Part shown: piece after piece, positions 11,468 to 22,737 of the stretch
How positions within the stretch are numbered: the first letter of the stretch is position 1
Layout of the letters: each line of letters begins with the position of its first letter
Program-made: the position numbers and the translations under genes
Assembly (NCBI RefSeq): GCF_949987535.1
Contig: NC_080067.1
Coordinates: 45,072,910-45,136,909, forward strand
Source of the DNA: Balaenoptera acutorostrata
Lineage: Eukaryota; Chordata; Mammalia; Artiodactyla; Balaenopteridae
DNA length: 64,000 nucleotides
Direction: 5' to 3'
The notes under the pieces: generated by a model
What the model saw: the letters and a program-made list of their open reading frames with translations, nothing else
Told to the model about the DNA's origin: nothing
Databases searched by the model: none

Positions 11468-14400
11468 TTAGATTCCATATATATGTGTTAGCATACTGTA
11501 TTTGTTTTTCTCTTTCTGACTTACTTCACTCTGTATGACACACTCTAACTCCATCCACCTCATTACAAATACCTCCATTTCATTTCTTTTTATGGCTGAG
11601 TAATATTCCATTGTATATATGTGCCACATCTTCTTTATCCATTCATCCAAAGATGGACATTTAGGTTGCTTCCATGTCCTGGCTATTGTAAATAGAGCTG
11701 CAATGAACATTTTGGTACATGACTCTTTTTGAACTATGGTTTTCTCAGGGTATATGCCCAGTAGTGGGATTGCTGGGTCGTATGGTAGTTCTATTTGTAG
11801 TTTTTTAAGGAACCTCCATACTGTTCTCCATAGTGGCTGTATCAATTTACATTCCCACCAACAGTGCAAGAGTGTTCCCTTTCCTCCACACCCTCTCCAG
11901 CATTTATTGTTTCTAGATTTTTTGATGATGGCTATTCTGACCGGTGTGAGATGATATCTCATTGTAGTTTTGATTTGCATTTCTCTAATGATTAATGATG
12001 TTGAGCATTCTTTCATGTGTCTGTTGGCAATCTGTATATCTTCTTTGGAGAAATGTCTGTTTAGGTCTTCTGCCCATTTTTGGATTGGGTTGTTCGTTTT
12101 TTGTTATTGAGCTGCATGAGCTGCTTGTAAATCTTGGAGATTAATCCTTGGTCAGTTGCTTCATTTGCAAATATTTTCTCCCATTCTGAGGGTTGTCTTT
12201 TGGTCTTGTTTATGGTTTCCTCTGCTGTGCAAAAGCTTTGAAGTTTCATTAGGTCCCATTTGTTTATTTGTGTTCTTATTTCCATTTCTCTGGGAGCTGG
12301 GTCAAAAAGAATCTTGCTGTGATGTATGTCATAGAGTGTTCTGCCTATGTTTTCCTCTAAGAGTTTGATAGTGTCTGGCCTTACACTTAGATCTTTAATC
12401 CATTTTGAGTTTATTTTTGTGCATGGTGTCAGGGAGTGTTCTAATTTCATACTTTTACATGTATCTGTCGAATTTTCCCAGCACCACTTATTGAAGGGGC
12501 TGTCTTTTCTCCACTGTATATGCTTGCCTCCTTTATCAAAGATAAGGTGACCATATGTGCATTGGCTTATCTCTGGGCTTTCTATCCTGTTCCATTGATC
12601 TATATTTCTGTTTTTGTGCCAGGACCAAACTGTCTTGATTACTGTAGCTTTGTAATATAGTCTGAAGTCAGGGAGCCTGATTCCCCCAGCTCCATTTTTC
12701 GTTCTCAAGATTGCTTTGGCTATTCAGGGTCTTTTGTGTTTCCATACAAATTGTGAAATTTTTTTGTTCAAGTTCTGTGAAAAATGCCAGTGGTAGTTTG
12801 ATAGGGATTGCATTGAATCTGTAGATTGCTTTGGGTAGTAGAGTCATTTTCACAATGTTGATTCTTCCAATCCAGGAACATGGTATATCTCTCCATCTAT
12901 TTGTATCATCTTTAATTTCTTTCATCAGTGTCTTATAATTTTCTGCATACAGGTCTTTTGTCTTCTTAGGTAGGTTTCTTCCTAGATATTTTATTCTTTT
13001 TGTTGCAATGGTAAACGGGAGTGTTTGCTTAATTTCACTTTCAGATTTTTCATCATTAGTGTATAGAAATGCAAGAGATTTCTGTGCATTAATTTTGTAT
13101 CCTGCTACTTTACCAAATTCATTGATTAGCTCTAGGAGTTTTCTGGTAACATCTTTAGGATTCTCTATGTATAGTATCATGTCATCTGCAAACAGTGACA
13201 GCTTTACTTCTTCTTTCCTGATTTGGATTCCTTTTATTTCTTTGTCTTCTCTGATTGCTGTGGCTAGGACTTCCAGAACTATGTTGAATAATAGTGGTGA
13301 GAGTGGGCAAACTTGTCTTGTTCCTGATCTTAGTGGAAATGGTTTCAGTTTTTCACCATTGAGGACAATGTTGGCTGTGGGTTTGTCATATATGGCCTTT
13401 ATTACGTTGAGGAAAGGTCCCTCTATGCCTACTTTCTGCAGAGCTTTTATCATAAATGGGTGTTGAATTTTGTCGAAAGCTTTCTCTGCATCTATTGAGA
13501 TGATCATATGGTTTTTCTCCTTCAATTTGTTAATATGGTGTATCACATTGATTGATTTGCATATGTTGAAGAATCCTTGCATTCCTGGGATAAACCCCAC
13601 TTGATCATGGTGTATGATCCTTTTAATGTGCTGTTGGATTCTGTTTGCTAGTATTTTGTTGAGGATATTTGCATCTATGTTCATCAGTGATATTGGCCTG
13701 TAGTTTTCTTTCTTTGTGACATCTTTGTCTGGTTTTGGTATCAGGGTGATGGTGGCCTCGTAGAATGAGTTTGGGAGTGTTCCTCCCTCTGCAAAATTTT
13801 GGAAGAGTTTGAGAAGGATAGGTGTTAGCTCTTCTCTAAACGTTTGATAGAATTCGCCTGTGAAGCCATCTGGTCCTGGGCTTTTGTTTGTTGGAAGGGT
13901 TTTAATCACAGTTTCAATTTCAGTGCTTCTGATTGGTCTGTTCATATTTTCTATTTCTTCCTGGTTCAGTCTTGGCAGTTTGTGCATTTCTAAGAATCTG
14001 TCCATTTCTTCCAGGTTGTCCATTTTATTGGCATAGAGTTGCTTGTAGTAATCTCTCATGATCTTTTGTATTTCTGCAGTGTCAGTGGTTACTTCTCCTT
14101 TTTCATTTCTAATTCTATTGATTTGAGTCTTCTCCCTTTTTCTCTTGATGAGTCTGGCTAATGGTTTATCAATTTTGTTTATCTTCTCAAAGAACCAGCT
14201 TTTAGTTTCATTGATTTTTGCTATTGTTTCCTTCATTTCTTTCGCATTTATTTCTGACCTGATCTTTATGATTTCTTTCCTTCTGCTAGCTTTGGGGTTT
14301 TTTTGTTCTTCTTTCTCTAATTGCTTTAGGTGCAAGGTTAGGTTGTTTATTCTAAATGTTTCTTGTTTCTTGAGGTAGGCTTGTATTGCTATAAACTTCC

Positions 14401-15286
14401 CTCTTAGCACTGCTTTTGCTGCGTCCCATAGGTTTTGGGTCGTCGTGTCTCCATTGTCATTTGTTTCTAGGTATTTTTTGATTTCCCCTTTGATTTCTTC
14501 AGTGATCACTTCGTTATTAAGTAGTGTATTGTGTAGCCTCCATGTGTTTGTATTTTTTACAGATCTTTTCCTGTAATTGATATCTAGTCTCATAGCGTTG
14601 TGGTCGGAAAAGTTACTTGATACGATTTCAATTTTCTTAAATTTACCAAGGCTTGATTTGTGACCCAAGATATGATCTATCCTGGAGAATGTTCCATGAG
14701 CACTTGAGAAAAATGTGTATTCTGTTGTTTTTGGGTGGAATGTCCTATAAATATCAATTAAGTCCATATTGTTTAATGTATCATTTAAAGCTTGTGTTTC
14801 CTTATTTATTTTCATTTTGGATGATCTGTCCATTGGTGAAAGTGGGGTGTTAAAGTCCCCTACTATGATTGTGTTGCTGTCAATTTCCCCTTTTATGGCT
14901 GTTAGTATTTGCCTTATGTATTGAGGTGTTCCTATGTTGGGTGCATAAATATTTACAATTGTTATACCTTCCTCTTGGATCGCTCCCTTGATCATTATAT
15001 AGTGTCCTTCTTTGTCTCTTATAATATTCTTTATTTTAAAGTGTATTTTGTCTGATATGAGAATTGCTACTCCAGCTTTCTTTTGATTTCCATTTGCATG
15101 GAATATCTTTTTCCATCCCCTCACTTTCAGTCTGTATATGTCTCTAGGTCTGAAGTGGGTCTCTTGTAGACAGCATATATATGGGTCTTGTTTTTGTATC
15201 CATTCAGCCAGTCTGTGTCTTTTGGTGGGAGCATTTAATCCATTTACATTCAAGGTAATTATCGATATGTATGTTCCTATTCCCAT
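11468..15286 (-). pseudogene. L1 ORF2 (endonuclease-reverse transcriptase), broken
   Basis: In an intact element this protein nicks target DNA and copies L1 RNA. The first open segment (12668-15286, 872 codons) has the apurinic-like endonuclease start '[12 protein letters not shown]', 'QETHF' and 'GDFNTPLS'. Its reverse transcriptase shows '[10 protein letters not shown]' and the catalytic 'FADDMILYI'. The frame is then lost near a 7-T run at 12759-12765, where one base is extra. A TGA lies in the restored frame at 12724-12726, where Arg (CGA) would be expected. The second segment (12061-12708) continues the RT-proximal domain. A further indel near 12090-12105 shifts the frame again. The last segment (11468-12016) holds the cysteine-rich C-terminus '[18 protein letters not shown]'. 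At least two frameshifts and one nonsense codon make it dead. Confidence 0.92.
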
Positions 15287-15344
15287 TTTCTTAAATATTT
15301 TGGGTTTGTTATTGTAGGTGTTTTCCTTTTCTTGTGTTTCTTGC

Positions 15345-16238
15345 CTAGAGAAGTTCCTTTAGCATTTGTTGTAAAGCTGGTTTGGTGGTGTTGAACTCTC
15401 TCAGCTTTTGCTTGTCTGTAAAGGTTTTAATTTCTCCATCACATCTGAATGAGATCCTTGCTGGGTAGAGTAATCTTGGTTGTAGGTTTTTCTCCTTCAT
15501 CACTTTAAGTATATCCTGCCACTCCCTTCTGGCTTGCAGAGTTTCTGCTGAAAGATCAGATGTTAACCTTATGGGGATTCCCTTGTGTGTTATTTGTTGT
15601 TTTTCCCTTGCTGCCTTTAATATGTTTTCTTTATATTTAATTTTTGACAGTTTGATTAATATGTGTCTTGGCGTGTTTCTCCTTGGGTTTATCCTGTATG
15701 GGACTCTCTGTTCTTCCTGGACTTGATTAACTATTTCCTTTCCCATATTAGGGAAGTTTTCAACTATAATGTCTTCAAATATTTTCTCAGTCCCTTTCTT
15801 TTTCTCTTCTTCTTCTGGGACCCCTATAATTCGAATGTTGGTGCGTTTAATGTTGTCCCAGAGGTCCCTGAGACTGTCCTCAGTTCTTTTCATTCTTTTT
15901 TCTTTATCCTGCTCTGCAGTAGTTATTTCCACCATTTTATCTTCCAGGTCACTTATCCTTTCTTCTGCCTCAGTTATTCTACTATTGATCCCATCTAGAG
16001 TATTTTTAATTTCATTTATTGTGTTTTTCATCATTGCTTGGTTCCTCTTTAGTTCTTCTATGTCCTTGTTAAATGTTTCTTGCATTTTGTCTATTCTATT
16101 TCCAAGATTTTGGATCATCCTTACTATTATTATTCTGAATTCTTTTTCAGGTAGACTACCTATTTCCTCTTCATTTGTTAGGTCTGGTGTGTTTTGACCC
16201 TGCTCCTTCATCTGCTGTGTGTTTTTCTGTCATCTCAT
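15345..16238 (-). pseudogene. L1 ORF1 (RNA-binding chaperone), probable early nonsense
   Basis: The longest open frame starts at the Met of 16209-16211 and runs 288 codons. It shows the L1 ORF1 pattern: a charged N-terminus with 'EIGSLPEKEFRIIIVRMIQN', a heptad-rich coiled coil ('INSRITEAEERISDLEDKM'), the RRM-like 'NIRIIGVPEEEE' and the C-terminal domain with 'ILKAAREKQQITHKGIPIRL'. In the same frame a better-placed Met lies at 16236-16238, and the third codon after it is TGA (16230-16232). I infer that the original start was 16238 and that a CGA-to-TGA change killed it. Translation from the internal Met remains possible. A gap of 58 bp separates it from ORF2, as is usual in L1. Confidence 0.85.
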
Positions 16239-16739
16239 TTTGCTTATCTTACTGTGTTTGGGGTCTCCTTTTCAGAGGCTGCAGGTTCGTAGTTCCCGTT
16301 GTTTTTGGTATCTGTCCCCAGTTGGTAAGGTTGGTTCAGTGGGTTGTGTAGGCTTCCTGGTGGAGGGGACTATTGCCTGTGTTCTGGTGGATGAGGTTGG
16401 ATCTTGTCTTTCTGGTGGGCACGTCCACGTCTGGTGGTGTGTTTTGGGGTGTCTGTGGCCTTATGATTTTAGGCAGCCTCTCTGCTAATGGATGGGGCTG
16501 TGTTCCTGTCTTGCTAGTTGTTTGGCATAGGGTGTCCAGCACTGTAGCTTGCTGGTCGTTGAGTGAAGCTGGGTCTTGATGTTGAGATGGAGATCTCTGA
16601 GAGATTTTCGCCATTTGGTATTACGTGGAGCTGGTAGGTCTCTTGTGGACCAGTGTCCTGAAGTTGGCTCTCCCGCCTCAGAGGCACAGCCCTGATGCCT
16701 GGCTGGAGCACCAAGAGCCTTTCATCCACACAGCTCAGA

Positions 16740-17100
16740 ATATAGGGGAGAAGAAAATAGAAAGAAAGAAAGAGGATAAAATAAAATAAAATAAAGCTAT
16801 TATAATAAAAAATAAGAAAAAATTTATTAAGAGTAAATGTATTCAGAAAATTTTTTTTTAATTTTTAAAAATAGATTTATTAATTTTTTGTAGTAAAAAG
16901 TAAGAAATAAATTATTTAGAAAAAAATTTATTAAGAAAAAAATTTTTAATTTTTTAAAATAAAAAATATGAAAAAATCTTATTAAAAAAATTTTAATTTC
17001 TAAAAATAGAAAATACGGAAAAAATTATTAAGAAAACATATATTAGGGAAAAAAAATTTTTTTAAGGGAAAAAAAATTTTTTTAAGGAAAAAGAAAAACC
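16740..17100. repeat. A+T-rich low-complexity block inside the L1 5'UTR
   Basis: About 360 bp of almost pure A and T with AAATAAAA, AAATTTATTAAG and TTTTTAATTTT motifs. It includes two adjacent copies of 'agggaaaaaaaattttttta' near 17046-17080. It sits between the CpG-rich promoter part and ORF1 of the L1, so it belongs to the element rather than to IQCJ. Confidence 0.85.
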
Positions 17101-17740
17101 GATGGACCTAACCCTAGGACTAATGGTGAAAGCAAAGCTATACAGACAAAATCTCACCCAGAAGCACACACATATACACTCACAAAAAAAGGAAAAGGGG
17201 AAAAATTAATATATCCTGCTCCTAAAGTCCACCTCTTGAATTTGGGATGATTCGTTGTCTGTTCAGGTATTCAACAGATGCAGGCACATCAAGTTGTTTG
17301 TGGAGCTTTAATCCGCTGCTTCTGAGGCTGCTGGGAGAGATTTCCCCTTCTCTTCCCTGTTTGCACAGCTCCTGGGGTTCAGCTTTGGATTTGGACCTGC
17401 CTCTGCGTGTAGGTCGCCTGAGGGCGTCTGTTCCCCGCCCAGACAGGACGGGGTTAAAGGAGCAGCTGCTTCGGGGGCTCTGGCTCACTCAGGCCGGGGG
17501 GAGGGAGGGATACAGAGGAGGCGGGGCGAGCCTGCGGCGGCAGAGGCCGGCGTGACGTTGCAGCAGCCTGAGGCGCGCCGTGCGTTCTCCCAGGGAAGTT
17601 GTCCCCGGATCACCGGAGCCTGGCGGTGGCGGGCTGCACCGGCTCCTGGCAGGGGCGGTGTGGAGAGTGACCTGTGCTCGCACACAGGCTTCTTGGTGGT
17701 GGCAGCAGCAGCCTTAGCGTCTTCTGCCTGTCTCTGAGGT

Positions 17741-18415
17741 CCGCGCTGATAGCCACGGCTCGCGCCCATCTCTGGAGTTCATTTAGGCGGCGCTCTGAAT
17801 CCCCTCTCCTTGCGCGCCACGAAACAAAGAGGCAAGAAAAAGTCTCTTGCCTCTTCGGCGGCTGCAGACCTCCTCTCGGGCTCCCTCCCGGCTAGCCACG
17901 GCGCACTAACCCCTTCAGGCTGTGTTCACGCCGCCAGCCCCAGTCCTCTCCCTGCGATCCAACCGAAGCCCGCGCCTCGGCTCCCAGCCCCCGCCCGCCC
18001 CGGCGGGTGAGCAAACAAGCCTCTCGCGCTGGTGAGTGCTGCTCGGCGCCGAGCCTCTGTGAGGGAATCTCTCCGTTTTTCCCTCTGTGCCCCTGTTGCT
18101 GTGGGATCCGCGCTGATAGCTGCGGCTCGCGCCCGTCTCTGGAGTTCTTTTAGGTGGCGCTCTGAATCCCCTCTCCTTGTGCGCCACGAAACAAAGAGGG
18201 AAGAAAAATTCTCTTGCCTCTTCGGCAGCTGCAGACTTTTTCCCGGACTCCCTCCCGGCTAGCACCAAAGCCCGAGCCTCAGCTCCCAGCCCCGCCCGCC
18301 CTGGCGGGGGAGCAGACAAGCCTCTCGGGCTGGTGAGTGCTGCTCGGCGCCGAGTCTCTGTGCGGGAATCTCTCCACTTTGCCCTCCGCACACCTGTGGC
18401 TCCGCTCTCCTCCGC
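17741..18415 (-). repeat. Two tandem CpG-rich monomers in the L1 5'UTR
   Basis: The segment beginning 'ccgcgctgatag' at 17741 is repeated from 18108, a period of 367 bp. Shared blocks include 'ggctcgcgccc', 'ctctgaatcccctctcctt', 'cgccacgaaacaaagagg', 'ctccctcccggctag' and 'tgctcggcgccgag'. The second unit (18108-18415) is shorter, because it lacks a stretch present in the first (roughly 17895-17955). Tandem 5'UTR monomers act as promoter units in some L1 lineages, for example mouse. That role here is inference. Confidence 0.85.
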
Positions 18416-18749
18416 GGCTCCGAAGCTCCCCCCTCTGCCACCCGCAGACTCCGCCCGCGAAGGGGCTTCCTAGTGTGTGGAAACCTTTCCTCCTTCATGG
18501 CTCCCTCCCACTGGTGCAGGTCCCGTCCCTATTCTTTTGTCTCTGTTATTTCTTTTTTCTTTTACCCTACCCAAGTACGTGGGGATTTTCTTGCCTTTTG
18601 GGAGGTCTGACGTCTTCTGCCAGCGTTCAGTGGGTGTTCTGTAGGAGCAGTTCCACGTGTAGATGTATTTCTACTGTATCTGTGGGAAGGAAGGTGATCT
18701 CCGCGTCTTACTCTTCCGCCATCTTGCCCCTCTTTTTCTACAGTATTTT

Positions 18750-20437
18750 AAAATATCTTTTTTATAAGGCTGCTGTTCCCACAAGACCATAGAATTATAA
18801 AAATGAGACTTTCCAGCCTACCAACACTGGATTAGGTCTCTCCGTGTTTCCCCTTTAATAACATCCATCACATTTTTAGTTACTCATTCAATATACATCT
18901 TCTCCTAGATTGTAGGAACATCAGAACAGAAAACGTGTCTAGTGTTTTCATCATTGTGTCCCCCATGTTTTGCATCATTCCTGGCATAGAGGAGACCTTT
19001 AATATATCTGTAAATGAGTGAATAAGGTTAAATGAATAATGGTAAACCTGAATACCAACAGCACAGACCAGGCAAGAGTGTTTTTTTCCTTGCCCCTCAG
19101 CATCCCACCTGGGCAACCACAGAGCTGTCTTGGGCTGATGGTACCACCTAGTGGCCATGTGTGAATATATCTGATCTACCATGTTTTCCCCACCACTTGT
19201 TATTCCTTTCTCGAGAGGATACATTCATTATCCTAATGATGTCTCCAGCACAACTTTTTCTTATCTTTTTCTTTTCTTTACTGTAATTATAATCCTGGTC
19301 TTCATTACCTGGCTAATTTGAATGCCCACCTAAATAATTTCCTTCATTCTCCTTGCTCACACCCACCACAAACCATTCTAAAACATCCCATTCATCACAT
19401 TTTCCTGCTTCACATGCTTTGTTTCCCTGTAGCAACGTTTTTCAAACTGTAGATCACAATCCACTGATTGTTTGTTAAACCGATTTGATGGGTCACCCCT
19501 GGCCTTTTAGAAAATCTGAAATATGTTTAAATAATATCAGAGTACCTTACATGTAGTTGGAGAAATAATATTTCTTGAAACTTTTGTTTCAGTTTTAAAC
19601 ACACACACACACACCCTTACCACATGCATATGTATTGGATTGGGTTGTCAAATGCTTTATCTATGAAAACCACAGTCAGTAGAAATTTAATAAAAGACTG
19701 ATATTAAATCCTCCAAGCGGTACTTTGTAGTGGTGAGACTTGAGTTTTAATGCGGTTTCTGCTGAGTTGAACATAACCTCTTTGAGCTTCTTTCTCAGCT
19801 CTACACTGGGGAAAATAATTCTTGATTGATAAAGGCTACTGTGAGAATTAAATGAGCTAATACAAGTAAAATGTCACGACAGTGTTTTGTACACATTGTG
19901 TGGCCAATGACTATTCCTCTTCTGCTTGTACAAACTCATTTCCTTTTATGCTCCTCCTTGTATCTTCCTCTTCCACAAAATTTCTCTTTATTGTCCCCAA
20001 ATAACCTGAACATTTCACCTCCACTCTTGTTTTTTCTGAAGAACATAGGTCACTTTTATAATCATTTAACAATGGCACTTCAAACCGTCATTGCAATAAA
20101 AGAATACATTCATTTGTTTAGTTTGATACTCACAGTCATGGATACAAATTACCATCAGAGATTCCAATAATGTGGGTATAGTCACTTTCAGTGAATCATT
20201 TTGCTGTCTCAATAAAGTCACAGGTGAACAAAACCCTTTAGGTGGTGCAGAAAGAGACCAGATTTAACTGGACACAACCGATAGTTGTGTCCAAGGTCCC
20301 CTTATCCTGAGTGGGCAGGCCCAGTAAATAGCTTCCTACACTCCTCTCCCTTTTCTTGCATCTTCAGAATGGGACCTCAGTGGGGTTTAGTCCTGCCTGG
20401 GCCTGCCTAGGTTGCATTTCTGGTATCAGTGACTTAA
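18750..20437. other. Intronic sequence with small old repeat pieces
   Basis: No exon seen. L2-like material lies at about 18870-19035 (ending in a 'taaatgagtgaata'-like tail) and MIR-like material at 19730-19870. 19440-19560 resembles an old DNA-transposon fragment ('ttttcaaactgtagatcaca'). A short CA run lies at 19599-19614. Confidence 0.45.
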
Positions 20438-20895
20438 GTTTTTTTTTTTTTTTACATTGATATATAGTTGATTTACAATATTATCTTAGTTTCAGGTGTG
20501 CAGCATAGTGATTTAAAATTTTTATAGATTATATTTCATTTAAAGTTATTGTAAAATATTGGCTATATTCCTTGTGCTGTACAATATATTCTTGTAGCTT
20601 ATTTACTTTATACACAGTAGTGTGTACCTCTTAATCCTCTACCCCTATCTTGCCCCTCCTCTCCTTCCCTCTTCCCACTGGTAACCACTAGTTTGTTCTC
20701 TGTATCTGTGAGTCTGTTTCTGTTTTGATATATTCATTCATTTGTTTTATGTTTTAGATTCCACATATAAGTGATAATATACAGTATTTGTCTTTTTCTG
20801 CCTGGCTTATTTCACTAAGCATAATACCTTCAAGGTCCATCCATGTTGTTGCAAAGGACAAAATTTCATTCTTTTTTATGGCTGAGTAACATTCT

Positions 20896-20937
<42 letters not shown>

Positions 20938-21085
20938 CACACCACAACTGCTTTATCCATTCATCTGTTGGTGGACACTTAGGTTGCTTCCATATCTTGG
21001 CTATGGTAAATAATGCTGCTATGAACATTGGGGTGCATGTATCTTTTCAAATTAGTGTTTTTGTTTTCTTTGGATTCTACTCCTT
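20438..21085 (-). mobile_element. L1 3' fragment with embedded GT microsatellite
   Basis: A poly(T) run at 20440-20453 marks the reversed poly(A). The reversed L1 3'UTR follows ('gtagcttatttactttatac', 'taaccactagtttgttctct'). Next is the end of ORF2 in reverse, readable on the minus strand as 'YSAIKKNEILSF' and 'SEISQAEKDKY'. A (GT)n tract at about 20899-20934 interrupts the ORF2 remnant. It is a truncated copy. Confidence 0.85.
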
Positions 21086-21734
21086 TGTTTTAATATCTTC
21101 CTCATATGTATTACCTTTTACATCTCAACTTACTAATTCCTGTCCATTCTTCAAAACCGAGTGTAACTGCCATAGTCTCCATGAAGCCTTCCTTGACCAC
21201 TGTAGCACCCAGTGATTGTCTTATAGGCTCATAGGAGGAGTGACCATATATTCATAGTCCTCCGTCTTTCTCCAGGGCAGACTGATGCTCTGCTCATAGC
21301 GGGAGCTCTGAAAACGCTTACAGAATGAAAGGAGGAAAGGTTCAATGGTAGTGACACCATTGGGAATGAATGAGGTTCTCTCTACAACTTACTAGTTGGA
21401 CAATACAATGGGATTTGTAACACTCTACTTACGGTTTTTATTCCCCTGGACTGGTCTAATATTCTGCTTTCCTCTTTGCTTAAAGTAAATGATTTACATG
21501 CCTTAGATATGAATGTTGAGCTGAATGGTAGAAATCAAAAGAAAAGCAATGTTAAAAGGCAAAACAACAATTTCTTTCTATGGTATGGTTATTTATCCAC
21601 CATCCATCAATAGGAACTTTTAGGACTCTATTAATAAAATCAACAAAATTGCATATATATTTGCTTTTTCAATTAAATCCAAATTGGCAGCTTTATTGAT
21701 ATAAATGATAACTTTATGGATTCAGCTATATTGA

Positions 21735-21836
<102 letters not shown>

Positions 21837-22196
21837 TAAGTTATTTCAAAGTTTACATTAAAGTTTTTGTTTTACAGTTCTTGCTTTATTAATCTCTGAA
21901 CTATTCTGGAATTTGGGGGTGTAAGAATTACACATTGAGTTCACATTTATATGTTACACATTATTTCTTCCCTGTTGTAAGTAGCAACAAAGCTGTTTTG
22001 GGCACACAGCACCATCCACTGGATAATGTAGGGAATTATTTGACTGGCATCACTTCCTCATTTCTTGGTTTTTCCCTTTCAGGCAGAGTAACATTCTTCA
22101 GCTTCCACCAGCATTTTCCACTGCTTTTCTTCTTGGTAACTTGATTTATTCCACCTTGGAACAACTTGGTTATTTCTACCTCAGACCATATCTTTT

Positions 22197-22197
<1 letters not shown>

Positions 22198-22242
<45 letters not shown>
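22198..22242. repeat. (CA)n microsatellite
   Basis: An uninterrupted AC dinucleotide run of about 22 units, then 'atgcatcc'. Length polymorphism is likely. Confidence 0.95.
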
Positions 22243-22245
<3 letters not shown>

Positions 22246-22647
22246 CATCCTTTCAACCCTCTTCCTTCTTTCTGTTTCCAGTCCAGCTCTTGTCCAGTTA
22301 TTTTGGGAAAATATTTTTTCCCTTTCTTTCTCATTTCTTGTCCTTTTCTTTCTTATTCTTTCTTGGCCAAATGAGAGTCCCCTTCCCCCACAAAAAATGA
22401 CTATCACATAAAAATACTACTAAATACACCTCAGTATTAACAAAAAGAAAACTAATAAGATCCAAAGTGAGACAGGCTGTATTCTAGAACAAAATAACAA
22501 CCTTCTAAAACCATTAGTAAATAGAAAAGGGGCCCATCATAATCACTTTAGAAGCAATTTTAAACTATTCATGTTTGCTCTCTGTGATCCTTTCCCATTC
22601 AGATTTTCCTTCAGGGGTGCGTTATAAGCATAACCAGTGAGGGTGTA

Positions 22648-22653
22648 TATAAC

Positions 22654-22699
<46 letters not shown>

Positions 22700-22737
22700 A
22701 ACACACACACACACACACACACACACCCCACACACAG
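22648..22737. repeat. Compound (CT)n(CA)n microsatellite
   Basis: A CT-rich run (22652-22685) passes directly into interrupted CA repeats ending near 22737. Confidence 0.93.

Larger units (their letters stand above)
11125..18738 (-). mobile_element. Full-length L1 retrotransposon (about 7.6 kb), antisense to IQCJ
   Basis: All parts of an L1 are present on the minus strand. The CpG-rich 5'UTR lies at 16239-18738. Its first bases contain the 'caagatggcgg' YY1-type motif (seen on + as 'ccgccatcttg' near 18718-18728). ORF1 follows at 15345-16238 and ORF2 at 11468-15286. The 3'UTR ends in an (AAC)n-like tail, read on + as gttgttgttgtt at 11125. Both ends are flanked by the 11-bp direct repeat 'tacagtatttt' (11114-11124 and 18739-18749), which proves one complete insertion event. 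The clean target-site duplication and long readable ORFs suggest a fairly recent cetartiodactyl-lineage insertion. Nonsense and frameshift lesions make it incapable of retrotransposition as it stands. Confidence 0.93.

Noticed and set aside
12668..15286. 872-codon ORF as a candidate host gene
   Set aside because: Clear L1 endonuclease-reverse transcriptase within a bounded L1 insertion.
17247..18792. Several open frames on both strands in the CpG-rich block, looking like GC-rich exons next to a CpG island
   Set aside because: They fall wholly inside the 5'UTR of the full-length L1; the reading frames come from its base composition and tandem monomers.
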